Assembly (NCBI RefSeq): GCF_016862175.1
Contig: NZ_BOML01000057.1
Span: 124,001-188,000, forward strand
Length of the DNA stretch: 64,000 bases
Direction of reading: 5' to 3'
Source of the DNA: Paractinoplanes durhamensis
GTDB lineage: Bacteria > Actinomycetota > Actinomycetes > Mycobacteriales > Micromonosporaceae
Shown here piece by piece: positions 24,728-33,639 of this stretch. The translations under genes and the position numbers were made by a program. Within the stretch, counting starts at the first letter, position 1. Each line of letters starts with the position of its first letter. The notes under the pieces are model-generated. The model had not been told where the DNA came from and searched no databases. It saw only the letters and a list, made by a program, of their open reading frames with translations.

Positions 24728-26236
24728 TCAGGAAAGGATGACGAAGTGGAGTGCGGTCGCCGTTCCGCCGCCGGTGGTGACGGTGATCGGCACCTCCAGC
24801 CCGTTCGGCGGGATTGGTTGCGGGACTGCAGGAATCAGGCAGGAGATCTCGTTCGCGGAGGGCGCGGCTGAGATCTGCGCGGGGGTGTCGCCGAACTTCA
24901 CCGAGACCGGCGGGACGTCGAAGTTCGTGCCGAAAAGGGTCACGCTCTGTCCGATCGGGTTACTGCGTGGCCGGAACGGCGTCGCGGCGAAGACCGGTGG
25001 CAGAACGCCACGCTCGACGCGGAAGGCGTCCTCGCTGACGTCCGAGCCCGCCGTCGTGGTGATGGTGATGTTGACCTCGGCGGAGGTCTGCCCGGCCGGC
25101 ACCAGCCCCCGGGGCACCTCGACGGTCAGCGAGGTCGGCGTCGGGACCCCCACCACATCGGCGTCGACGGTGTCGAACCGGACCGAGGGCGGGCTCACCG
25201 CGAAGTTGAACCCGAACAGCGTCACCGTTGTCCCGGCACTGCCGCTGGCCGGGTCGAACTGATGCCCGGGCAGGCCGAACGCCGGGTCCGCCCGCACCGT
25301 GAACGACTCGCGCGACACCGTCTCGCCGCCCGGGTTACGCACGGTGATCGGTACCTTCACCGGGACGTCAGTCGGCGTCAGGCCGCCGGGGACGGCGACC
25401 GCGATCTGCCGCGCGGTCGGCGTGCCGATCAGGGTGCCGGGCACCGAGCCGAACAGGACGACGGGCTGGCTGACATCGAAGTTGATGCCCTTGAGCGTGA
25501 CCGGCTGGCCCACCGGTCCGCTGCGCGGCGAGAATTCGGCTCCCGGCGCCGGCACGAAGGCCGGAATCAGCAGGACCTTCTCCATCAGGCTGAGCCGCTG
25601 TTCCATGTCGGCGACGGTGAGCCGCCGCTGCCGCAGGTCGGTGATCATGTCGGCGCGGATGGTCGGCACGCCGCTCGGCCGGGTCAGCGTCGCGAGCGGA
25701 TAGACCGCGTGCCCGTCGGCGGCCGGCGGCACCGGTTCGCCCTCGGCCACCCGCACCACCCAGTGCGGCTTCAGCCGCACCGAGGTGGGCATGCCGACGT
25801 CCGGGTTGGTGAGCGTGTCGTCCTTCTGGTAGTCGACCTCGATCAAGAACGCGTCGAGGTAGACGGTGTCGATCCGCGGGTTCGGCTGGGCCGGCGTCGG
25901 GGCGGTCAGGCCGTCGCGGTTCTGGCTCGTGTAGGTCACGTCCGCGCCGGAGCTGACCTCGAGCCCGCCGACCAGGAACGGGCCCGCGCCGATGACGAAA
26001 TCCTGCACCGCTCCCCCGCCGGTCCCGGCCGAGATCCGGAACCCGTCGGTGCCGGCCGGGACGCCCTCGCCGACGTAGCGGGTGAACAGCGACCGCATCC
26101 CGGCCACCAGCAGGTCCTGCAGGAGGTTGAGGTCGCGGTCGAGCAGCGGCACGCCCTGCTCGATGTGCAGGCCGACGTAACCGTTGCGGCGGTTGGCCAG
26201 CAGCACCTCCAGTGGCGACATGGAGAAGTCGCTCAT
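24728..26236 (-). CDS. eCIS tail-fibre/baseplate protein with three IPT/TIG domains
   Basis: 502 aa. ATG at 26236 gives an ATGA overlap with the gpI-like gene. The first 230 residues resemble phage tail wedge/fibre-attachment domains (GYVGLHIEQGVPLLDRDLNL, FVIGAGPFLVGGLEV). A short helix (DLRQRRLTVADMEQRLSLME) leads into three IPT/TIG immunoglobulin-like repeats starting near residues 245, 330 and 420, each with an SGPVGQPVTLKGINF-type signature. Such repeats commonly bind surface ligands. It sits where afp13-type fibre genes sit in other eCIS clusters. Confidence 0.75.
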   Translation of the reverse strand: MSDFSMSPLEVLLANRRNGYVGLHIEQGVPLLDRDLNLLQDLLVAGMRSLFTRYVGEGVPAGTDGFRISAGTGGGAVQDFVIGAGPFLVGGLEVSSGADVTYTSQNRDGLTAPTPAQPNPRIDTVYLDAFLIEVDYQKDDTLTNPDVGMPTSVRLKPHWVVRVAEGEPVPPAADGHAVYPLATLTRPSGVPTIRADMITDLRQRRLTVADMEQRLSLMEKVLLIPAFVPAPGAEFSPRSGPVGQPVTLKGINFDVSQPVVLFGSVPGTLIGTPTARQIAVAVPGGLTPTDVPVKVPITVRNPGGETVSRESFTVRADPAFGLPGHQFDPASGSAGTTVTLFGFNFAVSPPSVRFDTVDADVVGVPTPTSLTVEVPRGLVPAGQTSAEVNITITTTAGSDVSEDAFRVERGVLPPVFAATPFRPRSNPIGQSVTLFGTNFDVPPVSVKFGDTPAQISAAPSANEISCLIPAVPQPIPPNGLEVPITVTTGGGTATALHFVILS

Positions 26237-28179
26237 CGGGGAATCTCCTCTCCGTTCGGCTTGAGCAGGACGGCCTGGGCCGTCACCGGCATGAACTCGT
26301 GCAGCACCCCGGCGAGCCGCTCGGCCTCGTCCGGTCCGGGCGGCGGCCCGGGAAGGAACACGCCGACCGTCTCCCGGGAGGTGCGGCCGACCCGGCACGT
26401 GTAGCTCTGGTCGTCGGTGAACTGCCGGCGGCGGTCGCGGGCGGCCTCGTCACTCGCCCGGACCGTACGGGTGCCGCCGTACCGGGTGTCGAGGGTCCCG
26501 GCGCCCCAGGCCACGGCCGCCGCCGAGCGGAGCATCAGCAGGGTGCTGCCGTCGTCGAGCGGGACGGCGGCGGGGGCGCGTCGCGAACCGGCGGCGGCCG
26601 GGGTGACGGTCTCGGCCGGCCCCCAGGTGAGGGCGGCGACGTCGAGTACCGAGCGGGCCACGGTCCAGCCGGCCGCGCCGCGGGTGGACGCCCGGAACAG
26701 CTCCAGGTCGCCGGCCGGGGTGCGCAGCGGGTACGGCTCGCGCTCGTGGTCGGCCGGGTTGTCCTTGGGCACCAGGCGGACCGGCGACCAGGTCACCGTG
26801 GCCGGGTCGGCGCCCTGCGCGGCCCGCCAGGCGATCGACCAGCGGGTCTGGCCGGGCGGGCCGCCCGGCTCCGGGCGGGCCCAGAACAGCCAGATCCCGC
26901 CGCCGTCCGGGGCGGGCACGGCCACGAGATCGTCCTCGGCGGCGACCGGCGACCCGTTGTCGTCCGGCATGACCGCGGGTGGGTCCGGCTGCCAGGCGGT
27001 CCCGTCGTGCCGGGCGTACCGGATCTGCCAGCGGTGGCCGAGCCATTCGCGCCAGAAGAGCCACAGGCCGCCCGCGTCGTCGGCGACCGTGGCCGGGCTG
27101 CGCCGCGAGCCGTCCCCGGCCGGCACGGCGGCGTCCGACCACGTGCCGTCGGCGGCGCGGGTGCGGGCGGCGAGGTCCCACCGCCCGTCGGCGCCGAGCT
27201 GTTCCCAGAACAGCCACAGCACGTCGCCGTGCCGCGCCACCGCCGGGTTGAGGTCGCGGCCCGGCCGGTCGACCAGCGGTTCGCTCGGCGCCCACTGCCC
27301 GTCCGCGTAGCGCTTGGCCCAGATGTCCGGGCCGTGCGGGCGCTCCACGTGGAAGACGAACAGCTCCGCGCCGTCCCGGTCGCGGACGTGCCGGATCCGG
27401 CCGGCCGAGGTGGCGTGCGGCGAGAGCAGCGTGTCCGGCGTCCAGGCGCCGGCCGTGTCCCGGACCGCCGTCCACAGCAGCAGGCGTTCCGGGTCGTTGG
27501 TCCGGGCCACGTTGTGCACGTACTCCTTGACCTGGCTGCTCCGGCCGGTGATCCGGGCCACCGTGGACCGCACCACCGGTGGCGCGCCGACCACCGCGTA
27601 CAGCCGCGGCGCCAGCCGGATCTGCAGCCGCTGCGCCGAGACCGGCAGCCGCTCGTCGGTGGGCCAGCCGATCCACTGGGCGAGCAACGGCAGCAGGTCG
27701 CCCTCGGTGTGCTCGACGTCGCGGATGCCGAGCAGCGACCGGGTCAGGCTGTAGAGGGCGTCGAGCTCGCGGCCGGGCATGTCGAGGAACCGGCGCAGTG
27801 GCCCGTCCGGCGGGTCGAAACGGCGGTAGACGACCGGCAGCATGCCGTAGAGCTGACCGGCGAAGTCGTACGTGGTGGTGGCGAGCGCGCTGACCCGGTT
27901 CACCGAGTTCGGCTCGTACGTGCGGGGGCCGCCGGCCGGCTCGGCGAACGGGAAGACCGCGTAGTAGTGGACCGTCTCGCCGCGCAGGCCGGTGTCCGAC
28001 ACCGACGTGATCCCGAACGCGTCGCGGACGACCACGCCGTCGTCGGGTCCGGTGGGGAAGGTGCGTTCCCGGCGGACGACGCGCGCGCCTGGTAGGCGTA
28101 CGAAATCGGGATTTTCCCAGGAGAGGTCGATGCGACCGCCCGCCGCGTGCGCACTCGCCGTGAGGTTCCGCAGCCGCAT
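26233..28179 (-). CDS. phage tail protein I-like baseplate component with FN3 and beta-propeller insert
   Basis: 648 aa. Residues 1-95 look like a fibronectin type III domain (LRNLTASAHAAGGRIDLSW, VHYYAVFPF). Residues 100-225 match the gpI family (LPVVYRRFDP, LLPLLAQWIGWP, RLAPRLYAVVGAP). Residues 255-560 are an inserted beta-propeller-like region with repeated blade sequences (LWLFWEQLG, LWLFWREWL, IWLFWARPE). The C-terminus returns to a gpI-like tail (FMPVTAQAVLL). gpI proteins connect the baseplate wedge to fibres. The propeller may be receptor-binding or structural. It overlaps both neighbours. Confidence 0.8.
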   Translation of the reverse strand: MRLRNLTASAHAAGGRIDLSWENPDFVRLPGARVVRRERTFPTGPDDGVVVRDAFGITSVSDTGLRGETVHYYAVFPFAEPAGGPRTYEPNSVNRVSALATTTYDFAGQLYGMLPVVYRRFDPPDGPLRRFLDMPGRELDALYSLTRSLLGIRDVEHTEGDLLPLLAQWIGWPTDERLPVSAQRLQIRLAPRLYAVVGAPPVVRSTVARITGRSSQVKEYVHNVARTNDPERLLLWTAVRDTAGAWTPDTLLSPHATSAGRIRHVRDRDGAELFVFHVERPHGPDIWAKRYADGQWAPSEPLVDRPGRDLNPAVARHGDVLWLFWEQLGADGRWDLAARTRAADGTWSDAAVPAGDGSRRSPATVADDAGGLWLFWREWLGHRWQIRYARHDGTAWQPDPPAVMPDDNGSPVAAEDDLVAVPAPDGGGIWLFWARPEPGGPPGQTRWSIAWRAAQGADPATVTWSPVRLVPKDNPADHEREPYPLRTPAGDLELFRASTRGAAGWTVARSVLDVAALTWGPAETVTPAAAGSRRAPAAVPLDDGSTLLMLRSAAAVAWGAGTLDTRYGGTRTVRASDEAARDRRRQFTDDQSYTCRVGRTSRETVGVFLPGPPPGPDEAERLAGVLHEFMPVTAQAVLLKPNGEEIPR

Positions 28180-29675
28180 CAGACCGCTCCCGTCACCACG
28201 GTGACGGTCAGGCCGCCGTCCACCGGGATCTCGTCGGGGCTCAGCAGGATCCGCCCGGTGCGCTCGACGAGGTCGGCGGCGCCGGTCCGGCGGAACTCGG
28301 TGATGGTGACCGACTCGACCCCCGGCACCTGCTGGAACAGCTCGTAGAAGCGGCTCAGGAAGAGCGCCTGTCCGAAGTCGACGGCGTCCTCGGCGAACAT
28401 TCCGGCGCCGGCCTCGCGCACCGCCGTCACCACGTCGGCCGGCACCGCGTAACTGCGCACCGTGATCCCGGCCGTGACCACGATCGGTACGTAGTCGACG
28501 TCCTGGATCTCGATGACCTGGGAGAGCATCCGCTTGTCCTCGAAGTAGGCGAGGAGCCCGGCCTCGAGCACGTCGTTGACCTTGCCGCCGCCGGCCGGCG
28601 CGACCCGCAGGATCACCCGGTTCCAGCCGGAGGGCGTGGCCCGCACCTTGCCGACGCCCTTGAAGTCGCGGGCGAGGGCCTCGTAGTCGGCGGCGGTCAC
28701 CGCGCGGCGCAGTGACCGGAACACCGCCGGCGCGTGCTCGACGGCGTGCTCCACGCTCTCCCGGTCGGCGCCGCCGTTGGCCGCGGCCGGGTTCGTGACC
28801 GTCGCCCCGACCAGCGACAACTCGGGGGCGTCGACGATCGACAGGATGGTGCCGGCGGCGACGTTGCCGGCCCGGCCGCCGCCGGTCCGGTAGGTCGCGG
28901 TGAGCCGCTCCCCCGCCCTCGGCACGGCGCCGAACGTGCCGTCACCGAACACCAGCGTGGCGCCGTCGGCGGCGTCGATGTCGACGACGAAACGGCGGTC
29001 CTGCGCGCCGCTGAAGGCCAGCGTGTCGACGAGCGTCCAGTCGCCGGGCGGGCCACCGGCCACCGTGCCGCGCACCGCCACGTCGGCGACGCCCGGGCGC
29101 AGCATGACGCCGGTGTGCACGACCGGGAACCGCTGGTCGGGCGTGCCGTCGCCGACGCCGACGAACTCGTCGGTGAAGAGCCGCCCCTCCTCGACCGGGA
29201 TGCCGGTGACGACCCGCCGGTGGTCGGCGGCGCCGGCCGGCACCGCCGAGAAGTCGATGACCAGCGGCGCCGCCCGGGTGTACTCGAAGCGGATGCTCGG
29301 CGCGCCGCGGCCGCTCTTGGTGGCGAACGCGTCCCCGCGGCGCACCGTCACGGTGTCCTGCACCGCCTCGGGGACGCTGAGGGTCAGCAGGGCGGCCGCC
29401 GGGGCGGCGGTGCCGAGCCGGTAGCCGATCAGGCTCAGGTGCTGGATCACGCTCGCCCGGGAGCGGGCGGTGCCGAGGAAGCTCTCGGTGGCGACCCGGT
29501 CGGTGTAGTAGGCGAGGACGTCGCCGACGTGCGCGAACAGTTCGAGCAGCACGTTGCCGACGTCGGCCTCGTTGGCCGGGTCCCAGCCCGCGAACCGTTG
29601 CACGGCGAAGGCGCGCATCGACCGCAGGAGGCTGTCGTAGTCGCGTCCCGTGTAGTCGATCACCGGCCTGGTCAT
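28179..29675 (-). CDS. baseplate J-like protein (Afp11/gpJ type)
   Basis: 498 aa. The beginning IDYTGRDYDSLLRSMRAFA and LLELFAHVGDVLAYYTDRVA is typical of gpJ/gp6-like wedge proteins. The C-terminal half has the Baseplate_J signature (RRAVTAADYEALARDFKGVGKV) and strand-rich closure (YELFQQVPGVESVTITEF). It forms the baseplate ring with gp25 and gpI. Order gp25-gpJ-gpI is the canonical phage/eCIS order. Its stop overlaps the next ATG by one base. Confidence 0.92.
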   Translation of the reverse strand: MTRPVIDYTGRDYDSLLRSMRAFAVQRFAGWDPANEADVGNVLLELFAHVGDVLAYYTDRVATESFLGTARSRASVIQHLSLIGYRLGTAAPAAALLTLSVPEAVQDTVTVRRGDAFATKSGRGAPSIRFEYTRAAPLVIDFSAVPAGAADHRRVVTGIPVEEGRLFTDEFVGVGDGTPDQRFPVVHTGVMLRPGVADVAVRGTVAGGPPGDWTLVDTLAFSGAQDRRFVVDIDAADGATLVFGDGTFGAVPRAGERLTATYRTGGGRAGNVAAGTILSIVDAPELSLVGATVTNPAAANGGADRESVEHAVEHAPAVFRSLRRAVTAADYEALARDFKGVGKVRATPSGWNRVILRVAPAGGGKVNDVLEAGLLAYFEDKRMLSQVIEIQDVDYVPIVVTAGITVRSYAVPADVVTAVREAGAGMFAEDAVDFGQALFLSRFYELFQQVPGVESVTITEFRRTGAADLVERTGRILLSPDEIPVDGGLTVTVVTGAV

Positions 29676-30025
29676 GCGAAGCTCACCCGCAGCGCGCGCC
29701 GCGCGAGGTCCTTCCGGCGCAGGTAGTCGACCTGCACGATCAGCTGCCGGCCGCCCTCGTCGGCCGGGCTGACGTCGACCGCGCCGACCACGATCTCGTC
29801 GCCGAGCCAGCGGGTGAGGGCCTGCCCGACGGTGAACTCGACGGCCGAGGCGAGCACCGCGTCGGCCGGGTCGAAGACCAGCCCGAACAGGCCGCAGCCG
29901 AACTCGGGCAGGGCGATCCGCTCGCCCGGCGCGGTGAACAGCACCTGGATGATCCGGCCGCGCAGTTCCTCGTCCTCGTCGGTGGCCACGGCGCGGGTGA
30001 AGGGGAAGTCCGGCCCGCCGGTCAT
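29672..30025 (-). CDS. gp25/GpW-like baseplate wedge protein
   Basis: 117 aa from ATG at 30025 (ATGA overlap upstream). The sequence has the gp25-family layout: DEELRGRIIQVLFTAPGERI, then PEFGCGLFGLVFDP (the conserved R-x-P-x-FG-x-G-like core), then ALTRWLGDEIVV and a final VDYLRRKD. This subunit starts sheath assembly on the baseplate. An Afp9 counterpart. Confidence 0.92.
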   Translation of the reverse strand: MTGGPDFPFTRAVATDEDEELRGRIIQVLFTAPGERIALPEFGCGLFGLVFDPADAVLASAVEFTVGQALTRWLGDEIVVGAVDVSPADEGGRQLIVQVDYLRRKDLARRALRVSFA

Positions 30026-30405
30026 CGGATCAGCCCGACGCCGTCGTTGGTCTGTACGAAGACGACGCCGGCCTGGCTCGCGGTGACCCCGATCCCGTGC
30101 CGGTGCGCGCTCGGGGCGGACGACTCGGTCTGGCCGGCGACCGTGGCCGCGACCGCGCCCCCCGTGCGTACACCGTGAATCTCCAGGTTGGTCCTCAGAT
30201 ATTCGACGACGCCGGCCGCGATGGCGAAGGACAGCTCCCGCCACTTGACCCGGGCCTCGTCGAGCATCTTCTGCGCGGCCACCTTCGCGTCGCCGGTCGC
30301 CGCGTCGGCCTTGTCCTGCAGCGGCTTGCCCAGCACCGCGTCGACGTGGCCGAAGATGGCGCCGGCCATGCCCTGGTCGGCCGCCTTGGTTCCGGGATTC
30401 AGCAT
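30022..30405 (-). CDS. eCIS baseplate-associated protein, unknown (127 aa)
   Basis: Lies between the gpV-like spike gene (10 bp gap) and gp25 (ATGA overlap), the place where a PAAR tip or spike accessory is expected. The first 80 residues are helical (AAQKMLDEARVKWRELSFAIAAGVVEYLRTN). The last 45 are Gly/Val/Thr-rich beta sequence with SAHRHGIGVTASQAG. No PAAR motif repeat is evident. A spike-tip or hub-adaptor role is possible but unproven. Confidence 0.65.
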   Translation of the reverse strand: MLNPGTKAADQGMAGAIFGHVDAVLGKPLQDKADAATGDAKVAAQKMLDEARVKWRELSFAIAAGVVEYLRTNLEIHGVRTGGAVAATVAGQTESSAPSAHRHGIGVTASQAGVVFVQTNDGVGLIR

Positions 30406-30414
30406 GGCGCCGCC

Positions 30415-31257
30415 TCACTTGACCTTGTGCTTGTCGGACAGCGGCACCTCGAGGCTCAACGGCACGGCCGGCGGCGAGGTGGGCGCGCCCAGGTTGCCGG
30501 TGTGGGTGTGGGTGTTGAGCGAATTGATGAACGTGTCCACGGCGGTCTTGAGCGCCGAGCCGAGCACCAGCTTCTCGGTCGCGCCGGTGCCGATCGAGAT
30601 GCCGCCGTTGGTGACCTCGATCGCGGTGCCGTCCTTCTCGGCGATCTTCACGCCGGTCTGGTCGAGGACCACCTTGTGCTTGTTCTTGCCGTCGCCGATC
30701 GCGATGCCGTCCTTGTCGAGGACCACCTGGTGAGCGTTCACGCCGTCGGTGATCGTGATGCCGGTCTTGTCGAGTCGGATCACGTGGTGGTTGGCGCCGT
30801 CGACGATCGTGATGGCCTCGTTGGAGTCGGCCTCCTCGAACTGCACGGTGTGCCCCTTGCCGGTACGCAGCACCCGGCAGGTCGGCGGGTCCTGCACCTC
30901 GCCGGCCGGCTTGCCGGTCTTGTCGGCCGGCTTGGGCGCCTCGGAGCCGGCCGCGGGCTTGCTCCAGTAGGTGCCCACCCAGATCGGGAACTCGAGGTCG
31001 CCCTCCTCGAACTCGATCCACACGCCGGCGTCGCGCGGCGGGATGAAGAAGAGCCCCTCGCCGGGCAGGCCGCCGGTCGGCACGCAGGCGGTGGCCCAGC
31101 CGGTGACCGCGTCCGGGCCGAACACGCTGGGGACGCGGGCGGTCACCCGGCCCATCCGGTTCGGGTCCTGGTTGTCCACGACGATGCCGCGGTACTTGCC
31201 GTAGTAGCGCCGGTCGACCCGCTCGGCCAGGTCGGCGACGACTCGCTCGATCGTCAT
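30415..31257 (-). CDS. gpV/gp5-like spike protein (VgrG C-terminal-type)
   Basis: 280 aa. Residues 15-100 form the OB-fold of phage baseplate assembly protein V (YRGIVVDNQDPNRMGRVTAR, GVWIEFEEGDLEFPIWVGTY). Residues 140-235 consist of short repeats such as HHVIRLDKTGITITDG and HQVVLDKDGIAIGDGK, typical of a triple-stranded beta-helix needle. The end contains NTHTHTGNLGAP, which in related spikes binds metal or closes the needle. With the upstream gpD gene it makes up what is one VgrG/Afp8 polypeptide elsewhere. Confidence 0.9.
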   Translation of the reverse strand: MTIERVVADLAERVDRRYYGKYRGIVVDNQDPNRMGRVTARVPSVFGPDAVTGWATACVPTGGLPGEGLFFIPPRDAGVWIEFEEGDLEFPIWVGTYWSKPAAGSEAPKPADKTGKPAGEVQDPPTCRVLRTGKGHTVQFEEADSNEAITIVDGANHHVIRLDKTGITITDGVNAHQVVLDKDGIAIGDGKNKHKVVLDQTGVKIAEKDGTAIEVTNGGISIGTGATEKLVLGSALKTAVDTFINSLNTHTHTGNLGAPTSPPAVPLSLEVPLSDKHKVK

Positions 31258-32354
31258 CAGCGTCCTCCCCCGAAGTTCTCGTCGCCCTTGGGGCCGATCG
31301 CGTTGCGCCGGGCCGAGAAGCGCTGGAGGTAGCCGTCCGGGCTGAACACGTGGGTCACCCGGCGGACGTAGTAGACGCCGCTGAACGCGCTGCCCACGCC
31401 CTTGATGGTCACCGTCGTCCGGGGCTTGAGGACCGCGCCGTACCGGTCGGCGCCGACCTCGCCGTCGGCCACCACGAACCAGTCGGCGCGGTCGTGCACG
31501 GCCTGGCCGAGCACCGCCAGCTCGGCCTGCGACGTGGCGACCGTGCGGTTGAGCACCACGCTCGCCGGTTTGACCCCGCCGGTGCTCAGCGCCGCGCCGC
31601 CGGTCTTGCCGAGGGCGGGCTGCACCCCCGGGCGCGCGGCGGCGGCGATCGGCTCCTTGGTGATCCGGTCGATCCCGTACGCGTGGACCTCGGCCGGTGC
31701 GAGTGCGTCGAGCTCGACCACCAGCCGGTTCACGTTGGTCTCCGCGCCGAACTGGGCGGCCAGCAGCGGCTGCGGGCTCTCCGCGACGGCGGGCGGCCGG
31801 AACCAGCCGACGTTGCCGTCGACGAAGCACTCGAAGCCGTTGCGCCGGGCCAGCCGGCGCAGGAACTCCAGGTCGGTCTCGCGCTGCATGATCGTGGCGA
31901 CCTTGTCGTCGTGGACCACGTCGGTGCCGGTCACCTTCGCCTCGAAGCCGGCGTCCTTGAGGATCTGGCCCGCGATGTCGCTGTCCTTGTGGGCCGGCCA
32001 CGCCTTGAGCACCTCGACCCGGTCGAGCAGGACGCTCGTGTCGGTGCCGAGCACCTCGAGGCGGCACTGCTCGGGCACGGCGCCGAACTCCGGCCGCACG
32101 TGGGTGACGTAGCCGGAGATCAGCTCGGTCGGGGCGTCGTCCACGCCGGCCCGCACGACCACCGTGGTCCACGGCGTGAACACGTCGTCGTCGAGCAGCG
32201 TCCAGGTGCCGTCCGAGCGCAGCCGCAGCGCGAGGCTGAGCCGGAACATGCCGGCCAGGTCGTCGTCCAGCTCGACCTCGAGCGCGAGCAGACCGGCGTA
32301 CACCTCGTCGATCTCCGCGCCGCCGATCGTCAGCACCAGGCTCGCGTGGGCCAT
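31257..32354 (-). CDS. gpD-like spike hub protein (phage late control D / VgrG N-terminal type)
   Basis: 365 aa. Contains the gpD/gp27 hub features: an N-terminal beta barrel (LVLTIGGAEIDEVYAGLL), YVTHVRPEFG, and the conserved IMQRETDLEFLRRLARRNGFECFV block at about residue 175, followed by WFRPP. It forms the trimeric hub joining the tube to the spike. The stop overlaps the ATG of gpV by one base and its start overlaps the LysM gene stop the same way. Confidence 0.9.
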   Translation of the reverse strand: MAHASLVLTIGGAEIDEVYAGLLALEVELDDDLAGMFRLSLALRLRSDGTWTLLDDDVFTPWTTVVVRAGVDDAPTELISGYVTHVRPEFGAVPEQCRLEVLGTDTSVLLDRVEVLKAWPAHKDSDIAGQILKDAGFEAKVTGTDVVHDDKVATIMQRETDLEFLRRLARRNGFECFVDGNVGWFRPPAVAESPQPLLAAQFGAETNVNRLVVELDALAPAEVHAYGIDRITKEPIAAAARPGVQPALGKTGGAALSTGGVKPASVVLNRTVATSQAELAVLGQAVHDRADWFVVADGEVGADRYGAVLKPRTTVTIKGVGSAFSGVYYVRRVTHVFSPDGYLQRFSARRNAIGPKGDENFGGGR

Positions 32355-32953
32355 CAGGCACCCCCGGCGGGCGCGGGCGGCACCAGGACGGGGGCGCCCA
32401 CGCCGTCGTCGCGGGACACCGCCGCGACCGTGAACCCGGCATCCCGGATCACCGCGACGACGTCGGCGACGGTTTCCCCGGCCACCGCGGCGGCCGCCTC
32501 GTTGCGCCGGACCCGCAGGGCGCGCACCGGCCGCCCGACGGTGACCACGAACTGCGCCTCCCCCACGGTGCGCCGTTCGTCGGCGAGCTCCACCTCGTCC
32601 ACGACCGTGACGTCCTCCACGCCGGCCAGCGCGGCCAGCGCGCGGCGCACCTCGGTCCACGGCGGGTCGCCCGGGATCGTCACCGGGACGGTCAGCGTGG
32701 TCACCGGCTCGGCCCCGACCAGGGCCAGCGGCGACAGCGCCGCCGGGTTGGCGTCGGCGATGTGCCACCACACCAGCGGGCGCCGGTAGTAGGTGGCGGC
32801 CAGCTGGTCGAGCCGGTCGCCGGCCGCCACCGGATGGGTGAACGTGCCGGTGACGGTGGGAAGCAGCCGCAGCTCGCGCGCCGCCAGCACCCGGCCGCGG
32901 GCGTCCGGGACGGCCACGATCGGGACGTCGCGATAGCGGGAGGTCTCGCTCAT
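32354..32953 (-). CDS. LysM-type hub adaptor (Afp7/gpX-like)
   Basis: 199 aa. The LysM-like module is at residues 40-95 (VAAGDRLDQLAATYYRRPLVWWHIADANPA), the form found in phage gpX and eCIS inner-baseplate adaptors. The C-terminal 100 residues (VRRALAALAGVEDVTVVDEV and following) are of unknown role. In Afp7/Pvc7 the LysM part is joined to a tube-binding part. Here that part is encoded separately by the next upstream gene. Confidence 0.85.
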   Translation of the reverse strand: MSETSRYRDVPIVAVPDARGRVLAARELRLLPTVTGTFTHPVAAGDRLDQLAATYYRRPLVWWHIADANPAALSPLALVGAEPVTTLTVPVTIPGDPPWTEVRRALAALAGVEDVTVVDEVELADERRTVGEAQFVVTVGRPVRALRVRRNEAAAAVAGETVADVVAVIRDAGFTVAAVSRDDGVGAPVLVPPAPAGGA

Positions 32954-33639
32954 CCGGGCACCACCACGTTGGCGACGTCGGTGGCCCGGGCCAGGTTCAG
33001 CACGGACATCGCCTCGGTCGCGGCCCGGGTGTACTTGTACGGCGCGTTGCCGCCCTCGATCACGGTCAGGTTCACCGCCGCGCTCGCCCGGACCGGGTCG
33101 AGGCCGGCGCTGAACTCGGTCTCGGTGATGTTGAGCGCGGTGATGTTGACCGGCAGCACGCGTTTGCGGCCGAAGACGAACAGCACGAGCGGCGGGTTGC
33201 TGTTGCGGGTGAAGCTGAACCCGAGCGGCCGGCCGATGTCGTTGGCGAGCCCGCCGATCAGGCTCTCGTTCTTCGGTGTCACCATCTGCTCGAGCGTGGC
33301 CAGCTGGGGCCCGATGCCGAGTTGCTCGGTCAGCGCGTCGCCCTCGTCGAGCCGGTCGCTCGCGTCCAGCCGGATGTCGAAGCCGATGGTCTGCTCGGCC
33401 ACCGTGACGAGTTGCTCGCGCTGCACGTCCCGCAGGTCGGGGAACTTGTTGTGGAAATCGCGCAGGGTCAGCCCGTTCGCCCCGGCCATCGAGGCGGGCA
33501 CCGCGTAGGTGATGCCGCGGTTGCGGGTGAGCTGGACCGGATTGAACTGGAAGACCACCACGAGCGGCGGCACCGACAGGCCGAACTCGACGAACGCGCC
33601 GCGCAGGATCCGCGGCTTGTTGGGGAACCCGTCGCTCAT
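32950..33639 (-). CDS. CIS tube-associated adaptor (FNP-motif protein)
   Basis: 229 aa. The N-terminal VVVFQFNPVQLTRNRGI is the signature of the contractile-injection-system tube/adaptor N-terminal domain (FQFNP motif). The remainder (TVAEQTIGFDIRLDASD, NPPLVLFVFGRKRVLPVNIT, TALNITETEFSAGLDPVRA) is the beta-rich core that plugs the tube into the hub. Both ends overlap neighbours by ATGA. Confidence 0.88.
   Translation of the reverse strand: MSDGFPNKPRILRGAFVEFGLSVPPLVVVFQFNPVQLTRNRGITYAVPASMAGANGLTLRDFHNKFPDLRDVQREQLVTVAEQTIGFDIRLDASDRLDEGDALTEQLGIGPQLATLEQMVTPKNESLIGGLANDIGRPLGFSFTRNSNPPLVLFVFGRKRVLPVNITALNITETEFSAGLDPVRASAAVNLTVIEGGNAPYKYTRAATEAMSVLNLARATDVANVVVPG

Noticed and set aside
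30022..30405. PAAR tip protein
   Set aside because: The position fits, but no repeated Pro-Ala-Ala-Arg-type motif or metal-binding triad is visible, so it was left as unknown.
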